From: Symsagittifera roscoffensis
Lineage: Eukaryota; Xenacoelomorpha; Acoela; Convolutidae
Length of the DNA: 64,000 nt
Direction of reading: 5' to 3'
Assembly (NCBI RefSeq): GCF_963678635.1
Contig: NC_087067.1
Span: forward strand, 4,938,647 to 5,002,646
The notes under the pieces are model-generated. The model had not been told where the DNA came from, searched no databases, and was given only the letters and a program-made list of their open reading frames with translations. Both the position numbers and the translations under genes were made by a program. Shown here piece after piece: positions 37,431-46,437 of the stretch. Each line of letters starts with the position of its first letter. Position 1 is the first letter of the stretch.

Positions 37431-39532
37431 AATTTGGGTTAGTGTTATCAAAAATGTGTCAATATTATACTTATCTAGAAAAAGAAAAAGTTATAAATGA
37501 GTTTTTTGAAAATTAGTCATAGGTTTTTTCAATTGTTACTTGCACTCTTGTAGTCTTTTCCATCTGTATATTGGATGCAATCGAAGTATACCTCGAGCAC
37601 GATTGTTTTGCGGTAACACAAAAATACTGAAAAATAGTTTTTCCACAAATACATTTTGACGTTATTTACTTATTACTAAAAGTATTTAAAGTACTAATGG
37701 AATGGCTCTACTTATTTTGTGCTTGTCTCATCATGTTTTCATCATGTTTCATCACTGAATTTAACCTTCACGTCAGACCACTATGTTTAGTTCGTAGCAT
37801 TGAATCCAATTCGGTAACAACAAAAAATGACCAAAAAAAGTGACTGAAACCGTTTAACCGTGAATCTGATGATAGCATTATCAACACTGTTGTACTTTAC
37901 GCTTAACCTTAAAGTTTTATCAGCCTAGCTTCAATATACAATGAGTTATCACATCTTTTATCGAGCCCCTTCAACTGGTTTAAACGTTTCTCTAATAATT
38001 ATGCATATATTTCTCCTAAATACTTAACAAAACAAACAAACTCGGGTACTAGGAGAAAGCCCTGCTCAAGACCGAACTAATGATACTCCTCCCACTGTAA
38101 TCCGTCATCTCTACGAAAAGTTCTTCCTACATAACTGATGTGTACTCATTAAAAAAAGTCCTGTAACAACAAAAATTGACTAAAAAAACCTGACTAAACC
38201 TATTTTAACCGTACTCATGATGCTAACATCATGAACACTGGTGTAATCTACGCTTAACCTCAAAGTTGTATCTTCCTAGCTGCAATATACATAGAGTTCA
38301 AGGCATGGTCCCATATAAGGATAGTCAACTAGCATGGAGGTCATCACGAAAAAATTTCAAAGACCGGTCAAAACAAGCAAAAACGGGTACTGGAAGACAG
38401 TATAGCCCACGACTGACTGACTGATAGCTTTTATTATCAAACAGGTCAAAATTTCACGGTTTTATAATATGCACTACTTATAATTCTGTTTTTATGAAAA
38501 AACACTTTTGAGTCGAGTCAGCACAAAAAGCGCCTCCCTAAGTGCTTAGTTGAAAAACATGTACAAAGAAAAAACTATGTAATTGTCAGTTTTTAATCAT
38601 CCAAAGGTTCATTTCGATCATATATAAATGTTTACAGGTGACAAATTAAGCATAAACTAAAGCTTTGGGTTTATCTTTAAAAAAAAGGAACTAATTCATT
38701 TTTTAAAGCTTACAGCACAATTTAATGTGTTTTTAAACTAAACCTGCCTTTGAAGTCCCTCCGAGAGCTACCTCGTTTGCTCAAACTGAAAATTTGTTTA
38801 GATGTAATTGCAAAATTCAATAAGTTATTTTGCTACTTTGCATTAATTTTTTTGTTTCTGGTACGGCTTCCCCAATATGTTTTCTTAGAAACTAAAGCTA
38901 CAATAGGTTCATCGTAATCACTCACTTACTCTGTTTTTCAACAACACAATTGAGCTTCTAATTACCTTGCGTTCCTCAGTAAAAAGGAAAACTTCAGAGA
39001 CACGAGGAAAAACTCAGAATTGGTATAAAAGTTTATTTTCGCAAAAGTTGCGATTAGTCGAAAACATCTTTCCTCTCTAAATTGGCAAAAAATTGGAGTG
39101 CTTTAGAAAGCTCTAGTCATGATCTTTTGATTGAAACTACCATCAAATCATGTTAAAATTGACTCATAAAGTTATGAGTCCTAGAAAAAAACTTGATAAC
39201 AGAATGACTGGCAGCAGAAAAAAGATCATTTCTCTACGGAAACTTATTGGATTTCAAAAAAATTGGTATGTTTGAGCTTCTCTTGAGCTACGAATTTAAC
39301 ATAGTACCGTTTTCAGAGCTTAAAATTTCATTTTCTTGTTACGTCCTAAAAAAAAAACATTGTGACTAGGAAAAAAATTGGCTATTTGTTAGCCTTTTGT
39401 TCATCCCTGTATAAAAAACTTCTTTTTTTGATTTTTTTTGGCTTTGAATGAGTTGCAGGAAACCACATAATAATGAAAAGAATGAGAAAATTTAAAAATA
39501 TTGAACAAACAATGAGAGTTCCGGGATTTTTG

Positions 39533-39831
39533 TGATGACTTGAGCGGTCAGGATTTGAGATATAGGTAAAAGCGAGGTTTTAAGCATTAATTACATATTA
39601 TTACAGCTATCGTTGTTGGTGGTAGCTGGACTAATCGGTTAGTGATTGTTGTATACTTGGTCAGTATGAACAATTTGGTGATATTTACAGTATTATATAA
39701 TAATCAAACAGCAAAATTTCCGTTAAAAACAAACAATCCACAATTGAAAAGTGATTTCTCCTGGACTATTTCTCCTGGATATTGTTTGATATTACAGTTC
39801 AATGACATCATGACATTCTAAGATCATGACA
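39533..39831 (-). repeat. Solo LTR of the mini-LTR element in copy B
   Basis: A single LTR stands exactly where copy A has the two-LTR element. The left flank (CCGGGATTTTTG then TGATGACTTGAGCGG) and right flank (ATGACA then ATTATCTCATTTC) match those of A. This is the expected product of recombination between the two LTRs, so B lost the interior after the duplication or was copied from a solo-LTR ancestor. Confidence 0.7.
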
Positions 39832-40079
39832 ATTATCTCATTTCAAAGTAAAAAAAACTTTTGAAACCGTTTTTTAGCCTAAATTCTCAAAACAAAATGA
39901 GATAAATCATGAGTATCACTTGATAACGGATGGACAAACCTGTTTTGTTTTCCCAAAGACGAATATTGGGTCAGTTATTCAGAGTTGATCCAAAGAGAAT
40001 TGTTGTGGCTAGAAATTTGTTTTTTTTTTAATTTATTTTTTCAATTCTTTTTCCCAAAAATTGTGAAATTATTCTTAAG

Positions 40080-40119
40080 AAACCCTAATCCTAACCTATC
40101 CCTAACCCCAACCTACCCC
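40080..40119 (+). repeat. Degenerate telomere-like tract, copy B
   Basis: The same irregular CCCTAA-type tract as at 35104-35143, carried along by the segmental duplication. Confidence 0.6.
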
Positions 40120-40162
40120 GAGTCATTTTCGGAGAAGAAGAACTGTGTGGCTCCGACATTCG

Positions 40163-41035
40163 AGATCTCAGTTTTACTCGTCGTAAGCTAACAATTTGTG
40201 ACGATTGAAACTGAGCAAAAAACCTGGTTTGAAAACCTCGTTTTTGATGAGCAAGGTGTTTTAAATTGAGCAAAAGCACTCTCAATTACTTTAAATTTGA
40301 TTAAAAATAAGTTTTAACTTTATTCTGAACATCTTGCCTTTTATGAAAATATGGTTATTGTACAATTAAATTTTCGTTTTTGATGAGCAATGTCCTTTAA
40401 ATTGAGCAAAAGCACTCTTAAATAATTTAAATTTGTTTATAAACAAGTTTGAACAATTTCTGAAATACTTGCCTTTCATGAAAAAATGGTTATCATACAA
40501 TTTTCATATATGGAAATTGTATGATAACCATCATTTTTTCAAAAAAAAATAAACGTAGTTATTTTTCATCACCAGACTGTTGTATTTGGTCCAAATAGCC
40601 GGAGAAACTAGATTGAATCTTTTTTCAACGGTTTTTTGAAATTGTATAAAAATTGTATGATTAGCATTTTTCCATACATTTGATGCAGGCAATTGTATGA
40701 TAAGCTTTTTCGGTGTGGGTAAATTTCAAATAAGCATTTTTGGTTTAGGGATGTCAACCCGGGGTCACATTACCTTTCCAGGCCTTTTTGTTGGTTTTAA
40801 TCGGTTTTCTTTATTAGACCTCTCAAAAGCCGCTCGAAAACCGCTCAAATCTTGCTTGAAAAACCGTTCAAAAATCACCGCAAGAAATGAGCGGTTTTTG
40901 AGCGGTTTTTTAAGCACGATTTGTGCGGTTTGAGCGGTTTTTCAAAAAAAAACGTCCAAACCGCTCAAATCTTGCTGAAAAACCGCTCAAACCGCTCATA
41001 TCTTGACCGGTTTTTAAGCGGGATCTCGACCCGGG
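40163..41035 (+). mobile_element. P1 module, copy in segment B
   Basis: Second P1 copy, nearly identical to that in A and shortened mainly in A-runs. Its hairpin arms lie at 40486-40503 and 40514-40531. The CCGCTCAAA cluster lies at 40829-41020. Confidence 0.6.
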
Positions 41036-42228
41036 AATTCATTTTGTGTGATGTTTAAATGTACTCCTCTTGATAACAATTTTATGTTAGTATTTGTTAC
41101 CTCAAAAAATATCTCATCAATTTTGATTTTTACACCTAAAACAAAGTTGGGTATTTTATATTTCAAAAGTCTCATTTCGATGGGAGTGCACCTCAAATTT
41201 TTCGTTTTTGTAGCAAATTATAGCAAAAAAATTTTCGCTATTACAAAAAATTGAAAAAACATATATAACTAAAAACTTCAGAAACTTAATTGAGCTGCAA
41301 GAGAATATGCACGATTCTGAAAACTAAACCAACTGAATCATCTCCTCTACGAACTTATGTGAAGAGAGACTGCTAACCAGGGCCAAAAACTGAACAATTT
41401 CTTCCGACCAAGTGAAATTTATTACCCCCTAATTCAAATTTAGGAGAGAGATTATTCACTTTATTTAAAAAGACATGTATCAGTCAATCAGATTTGGGCA
41501 TGGTATGTGCAGGCCTTACGAATTGATGTTGCCATTGATTTTTAAAGAAGAGGGTGTTCACTTGGTCCATTTAGCGAAGAAATTGTTCACATGGGCCAAT
41601 TAACATTTAAATTTAAAAGCAAAACATTTTTTAGAGGTAGTCAATAAAAACACTCATTGACTTAGATATTCAAGTCAGGTCTTTTGCTATTGTGAAATGT
41701 TTCACATGAAGACAGGTTGTCTAGGTCGGTCAAAAAGCTCATTTTATGCTACAACTTTTATTGGTTGACCTGGAAAAATATGAGGCAGGCTGAAAAAACA
41801 GACAACAAGCACGGTCGAAACAAATAAAAATTCTATCAAGCACTGTCAAAAAAACACTTTTTGTACGAAATAAACAAACTAAAATCGACCAAGCAGAGTC
41901 AAAACGTAACCAGATTTTTGTAAGCACGGTCAAAACATACTTCGATTGTGTATCGGTCACTGAACATAGAGTGGTATGTAGGTCACGAAACTTATTTTTC
42001 GTTTTTTATCTCGAAAAGCCCGAAAACTTGTGTAAGCTCAATTGTGTTTTTCCACGGTTCAACGTATTTTTTTTAAATTCAATCCCTAAATTTAGAGGAA
42101 GAGAAAGGCCACGATTGAACAGCAAAATTGAAAAAGCCATGGAAAAGGCGAATCACTTCTTATTTCGACAATGGAATTTAATCATCAGGTTTCCCAGCAA
42201 AAAAGTAACCTATTTTTTCAGTTTTCTC
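41036..42228 (+). repeat. P2 module, copy in segment B
   Basis: Second P2 copy. It lacks about 150 bp present in A after TTTGTTACCTCAAAAAATATC and around GAAACTTAATTGAGC, but is otherwise very similar. Confidence 0.75.
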
Positions 42229-42943
42229 AATTTGGGTTAGTGTTATCAAAAATGTGTCAATAATATACTTATCTAGAAAAAGAAAAAGTTATAAATGAGT
42301 TTTTTGAAAATTAGTCATAGGTTTTTTCAATTGTTACTTGCACTCTTGTAGTCTTTTCCATCTGTATATTGGATGTATTCGAACTATACCTCGAGCTCGG
42401 TCGTTTTGCGGTAACACAAAAGTACTGATTAAGAATTTTTCCACACATACATTTTGATGTAAATTACTATTTACTAAAAGCATATGAAGTACTAATGGAA
42501 TGGCTCTACTTGTTTCATGATTGTTTAATAAATCCGTACAATTTACCCGGAATTAGTTAGTTTTTAACTATTGTGCTCATGTTATTTTGAAGGTTGAAAC
42601 TTTCTCGAAATCAGTTAAAACGTCCAGAAATATCTAATTGAATCAAGCAACTTTGAGTCTTTTTTTTGAGTCGTGAAATTGCCAAAAATGGTCAAAACAT
42701 CTGCAAAAAATGTCAAGATAGTTGAAACATACCGAGCTTTAGTGAAAGTAGCAAAGCAAAACTTAGAGAGAGCAAATCCACCGGGGCTGTTTAAAACAAA
42801 TGACTTAGAGACGCTAGATTCATTTTATCTCTAAGGTCTTTGTCATGACTGGTCACTGATAGTATTCGTGAAACATTTGATCAATGAATTTAACCTCTAC
42901 GTCAGACCACTATGTCTATTTCGTAGCATTGAATCCAAATCGT

Positions 42944-43465
42944 TTACATTTTTTCCCTGTCCAACAAGTCACGGAGCTTTCCCATGACGTCCGGCGCCAC
43001 GTTCACCGTCCTGTTAAATAGAGCCATGCTGTTTATACCCAGCCTGGTAAGTTCTTGCTGTACCAAATTGGATCGGACTAGCAGATCCAACGGAACGGGC
43101 TCGCCTCTGGCTAAAAGCTTTATCTCCGCGGCCGTTTCCACTGGAATGTCAGGGTGTCCGGGTATAGGATGCCCTGACTTGTCTAACCACCTAGTAAGTG
43201 GTAGTTTGTCGTAGGTTTCCTTGTCCAGAAATGAAAACCCGTCTTTGATTTCTGATTGGTTAGCCTGTTTCTCCTCGAGGCGCTCATAAAATTCTGTCTT
43301 TTTACTGAGGCTATCTGCGTTCTGGAGCTTGTCACGGGTACGATGCTCTATGATCATGTGGTATCCATCCAGGCGCACGATCCAATGACCAATATAACTT
43401 TGGTCCATCGAATAGGTTTTCAAGGGCAAGGGCACGATTATCCACACGTAACTTGAAGTGAGCAC
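42944..43465 (-). pseudogene. pol fragment: RNase H C-terminus and post-RNase H spacer
   Basis: A 173-codon frame continues the RNase H domain after a +1 frame change. Its start is out-of-frame shadow; real similarity begins near GHWIVRLDGYHMIIEHR, the usual Ty3/gypsy motif at the end of RNase H, followed by QNADSLSK, which supplies the last catalytic aspartate position. The remaining roughly 100 residues (PGHPDIPVETAAEIKLLARG and on to LLDREKM) are the spacer normally found before integrase. The stop falls at the junction with non-element DNA, so the integrase zinc finger and catalytic core are absent. Confidence 0.82.
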
Positions 43466-44648
43466 TCCCCAAGTAGGCCCTGTGTTTTTCCACGAAAGTG
43501 ATCACCGCAAACATTTCCGCTTTTGGTGCGCCGTACTTCATTTCAGTATCACTCAGGACTTTACTCCCGTAGGCTATCGGACGAAGAACCGTTCTCCCGT
43601 TCCACTCCTGCTCCTGGTGAAGTATGCCCGATATCGCAACCACTGATGCATCCGTGTCCAGCACGAACATCCCCTTCTCTGTTGGCATGCCGAGGACCGG
43701 TGCCTCGCAAAGTTCACGTTTGATGTTTTCAAATGAAACTTGTGCCTCATCAGTCCAAGTGAACTTTTTGCCCTTGTTTCTCATCAACCGCTGCATGGGG
43801 TATATTTTGTCAGCATACCCCTTGATGAACTCTCGATAATAATTAGCGAATCCCAAAAAACGCATCAGCTGGGTATCTGTTTTAGGCGCCTTCCAGGTCA
43901 GCACCGCTTCAACCGCTCCAGGATCTGGTCTCACTCCATGTTTGTCCACCAGGCGGCCCAGATATTTTATGGATTCTCTGAGGATTTCACACTTAGAGGG
44001 TTTACATTTCAGACCCGCCTGCTTCATGCAAGAAAACACCTCCTCCAACCTCTCTATGTGGTCTTCTAAGGTTGGTGTTGCAATCACGACATCATCAACA
44101 TAACACATGATGAGATTCCCGTATTTCTTAGTGACGCTCGTGAGTGCCTGGGCCATCAGTCGCTGGAATGTGGCAGTCGCGTTGCACAACCCGAACGGCA
44201 TCCTCTTCCACTGGAACAATCCCAGCTCGCACGCAAAGCCTGTTTTCTCTCGATCTTGCTTTCTGAGTGGCACTTGCCAGAACGCAGAGCCCAAATCCAA
44301 CGTCGTGAAGAACTTCGCGTCTCCCAGCTTGGATAGGCTCTCATCGATGCGGGGAATCGGGTATGCGTCCTTTATAGTCACTGCGTTCAGATAACGGAAA
44401 TCACAACAAAATCTGAGTTGTCCCCCTTTCTTTTTCGCCATGACCACGCCACAAGCCCACGGGGACTTCGACGGCTCGATCATGTCGTACTCCATTAACA
44501 TCTCGATTTCCTTCCTACACGCTTCTGACTTGTTTGGGGTCATTCTTCTCACCCCTTCCATATGAGGTACCGAGCCCTCTTCTATCTCAATCTCGTGTTC
44601 TACAAAATTACAGCAACCTATGTCGGCCTTATGTTTCGAAAAAACGTC
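43332..44648 (-). pseudogene. pol fragment: reverse transcriptase and RNase H
   Basis: The ATG-started part (44561-43332) has 409 codons, and the same frame extends upstream without a stop to at least 44648 (NADVFSKHKADIGC, a pre-RT motif), so the ATG is internal. RT motifs by residue from that ATG: CDFRYLN 53-59, LDLGSAFWQ 88-96, MPFGLCNA 121-128, and the catalytic YVDD 154-157. The connection carries GFANYYREFIKGYA. RNase H follows with DTDAS (D302), KAEMFA (E349) and RVDNRA (D374). The frame leaves the domain at about residue 390 (PKLYW), where a one-base change moves the true continuation into the 42944-43465 frame. The catalytic residues seen are intact, but the polyprotein is broken. 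Confidence 0.92.
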
Positions 44649-45189
44649 TGCGTTCCGACTTGCACCGCTCTGAGCGAATCTAGTTCCTTGTCTGATATTC
44701 TACCCTTCAAATGTTCTATCTCAGGTAGGACCGGCTTATTCGCTGCTAACTCTGTTTCTGTCGGCCTTTCAGGAAAGTTGGAACAACTAGACAGCCCATC
44801 ATCTGTTTGAAAACAATTTCCTAGAAGATTTCAATTCATTCACTCTCCTCATTATACATTCTTGGTTCGCATGCAATGGACATTTAGTTACATCAAACTT
44901 TTTCAAGTTCTCCACACTCTGGAAGTCTGTGTTCAGAGGCAAAGCATAGTTTCTTTCCCCTCTGTATTGTCACTGTTGTTGCTTCTGTGTTCAATAACAC
45001 ACTCACACACAGTCCGCTCTGAGTGAGTGAGAAGCTTCTTCCTAAAATAGCCGAGCTTTTACTGTTTGGATTTGATACCAGACACACCTGTCTGTCATTG
45101 CTGAGTTCATTCAAGTCCCTCATCCTAAACGTCGCTACTACGGCTTGGTTTGGTTTTAATCTAACTTTTCGATCCAGAAAAATCGGCAC
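44649..45189 (-). pseudogene. pol linker between protease and RT, frameshifted
   Basis: The first part (45189-44893) is a 98-residue frame of the type that follows protease in these elements: FLDRKVRLKPNQAVVATF, then SKSSAILGRSFSLTQSG and VTIQRGKKLCFA. It is in the same frame as the protease and separated from it only by one TAA and about 14 sense codons. Coding sense then continues in a +1 frame (KFDVTKCPLHANQ, 44895 to about 44805), then in another +1 frame (TDDGLSSCSNFPERP to KELDSLRAVQ, down to about 44650), before a shift back into the RT frame. Three frame changes in under 300 bp show strong decay or poor base quality. Confidence 0.7.
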
Positions 45190-45231
45190 CTTGGCCTGGT
45201 TAATTAAGATCTTATTAAGGGGTCTCTTTTC

Positions 45232-46437
45232 TTACTTTCTCTCAGGATCCTTGATCCTAATCAACCTGTCATTGAGATCGATCGTGACATCAAAGTTGCG
45301 CACGAAATCCCTTCCTAAGATGAACTGGTCTGATTCGTCCAAATTCTCCACTACTAGGAAGCTCATCCAAAGATGTCTTCCTCCGAGCTGCAGTGAAATG
45401 ATCGGGGTTCGTCCAGTCACATAGATCGCTCCCTGATTGGCAGCTGCCAACCTGATGTTTGTCGGTATGAGATCCGACCTTTCGAAACCCATGTCGGTCC
45501 AAGTTTTGACTGGCATGACACTAACCACTGCTCCCGTGTCTAGCAGTCCCTTTACTGAAAGTTGTCTGCCTTGCACGTCCAGCACGTGAGCGGCCAGATC
45601 GGCCTCGCAACCTATGTGCACCGCATCTTGTTCGAGCATCGCGTTGTGTCCGATTAGTCTAATCTTCAGCTCCTCTTGACCAATGTATATCCGGCCAATC
45701 TGATCGTTCGCATCAGTTATGTGAGCTTTTGTGTAGATAATGATGCCATCCACATTCATTAGGATCGGGTAAGGGCCATGGACATCGATATAATGTCCAT
45801 CCACTTTCATCAGCCTCGGACCTCCCGTTGTGAGCAGCGCTCGAACTGCCCTAGAGTCCAGTTTGGGATCTTTCTCCTTCAGGTAGTCGGCATAGATGTC
45901 CAGGTGGACTAGTGTAATCTCGGATGGTTCACTCAAGTTCTTGACCACCTGGTGCCCTGCGACTGAGATAATGGACTTTATTTTCGTCCCCTCCTTCGTC
46001 ATGCCGAAAGTTTTACCAGATATAACGTTCAGTTTCAGTCCCTGTTTCCTGGGTTCCTCTTTGTCGTCTACTTTCGTCGTTTTACCCAGAATATTAAAAC
46101 TTTCTTGAAGATCTGAGCTCTCCAGCTCCGACCTTACCCACAGGTCCACTTCTTTCGTGGCAAGGTCCTGTTTGACATTCTGCAGCGCTGTCCTTTCCGC
46201 CAGGCCGTAATCCACCTTGAGTGGGCTAGACGACTCTGCCTCCAGGTTCGAGGCTACCACCTCATCAGGCAGTGTCTTCACCTTCTTCGTCGTAAAGGTG
46301 CTCGGTGTCGTCTCCTTTCTCCGAGACTCAGCCTCGTTCATCAGACGTGCTCGACTGGCCTTGACACCCGAAAGCGCCTCTTCGTGGCGGGGATGTTTCG
46401 CGTCCGCCACTGCATCCCAAAATTGAGTAGGGACCAT
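45232..46437 (-). CDS. pol N-terminal part with aspartic protease
   Basis: A 401-codon frame overlaps the end of gag by 110 bp in a +1-shifted frame. Residues 1-290 have no motif I recognise; the segment starting TQFWDAVADAKHPRHEEALS appears to be the natural continuation of gag after its zinc knuckle. Protease signatures are LLDTGAVVSVMP at 298-309 (catalytic Asp in DTG 300-302), the flap region around ISLQLGGRHLWMSFLV, and the C-terminal ILGRDF at 373-378. The protease would cleave the Gag-Pol polyprotein. The frame ends in TAA directly before the pol linker, which continues in the same frame, so this stop is a lesion or a readthrough site. Confidence 0.85.
   Translation of the reverse strand: MVPTQFWDAVADAKHPRHEEALSGVKASRARLMNEAESRRKETTPSTFTTKKVKTLPDEVVASNLEAESSSPLKVDYGLAERTALQNVKQDLATKEVDLWVRSELESSDLQESFNILGKTTKVDDKEEPRKQGLKLNVISGKTFGMTKEGTKIKSIISVAGHQVVKNLSEPSEITLVHLDIYADYLKEKDPKLDSRAVRALLTTGGPRLMKVDGHYIDVHGPYPILMNVDGIIIYTKAHITDANDQIGRIYIGQEELKIRLIGHNAMLEQDAVHIGCEADLAAHVLDVQGRQLSVKGLLDTGAVVSVMPVKTWTDMGFERSDLIPTNIRLAAANQGAIYVTGRTPIISLQLGGRHLWMSFLVVENLDESDQFILGRDFVRNFDVTIDLNDRLIRIKDPERK

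Larger units (their letters stand above)
32147..37810 (+). repeat. Segmental duplication copy A
   Basis: This segment is repeated directly to its right (copy B, 37817-42950). Matching anchors include 32161/37828, 35009/39985 and 37173/41971. Offsets change from about 5667 to 4976 to 4798 because of indels, the largest being the mini-LTR element interior (33884-34855), which B lacks. Copy A runs from the last units of the second tandem array, through T-rich unique sequence, the mini-LTR element, a telomere-like tract and modules P1 and P2, to a tail ending GTAGCATTGAATCCAATTCG. No convincing gene is seen; open frames here are short and shared by chance between copies. Confidence 0.88.
37817..42950 (+). 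repeat. Segmental duplication copy B
   Basis: Direct tandem partner of copy A. It starts inside a unit of the second tandem array (AACAACAAAAAATGACC) and ends with the same tail as A (GACCACTATGT, then GTAGCATTGAATCC). Compared with A it lacks about 52 bp near 38642, has collapsed the mini-LTR element to a solo LTR, is shorter within P2, and carries about 350 bp of private AT-rich sequence at 42520-42870 in which I see no feature. Retroelement sequence abuts its right end. Confidence 0.87.

Noticed and set aside
35009-40191. Frames at 35009-35215 and 39985-40191 (and the minus-strand 35115-35309 / 40091-40285) as a duplicated gene
   Set aside because: They span the telomere-like tract and the P1 edge, are kept only because the segments are recent duplicates, and have no recognisable content.
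37173-42240. 89-codon plus-strand frames at 37173-37442 and 41971-42240 as a gene
   Set aside because: The third copy of the same module (56244-56635) breaks and shifts the frame, and substitutions are not concentrated at third positions as far as can be seen.
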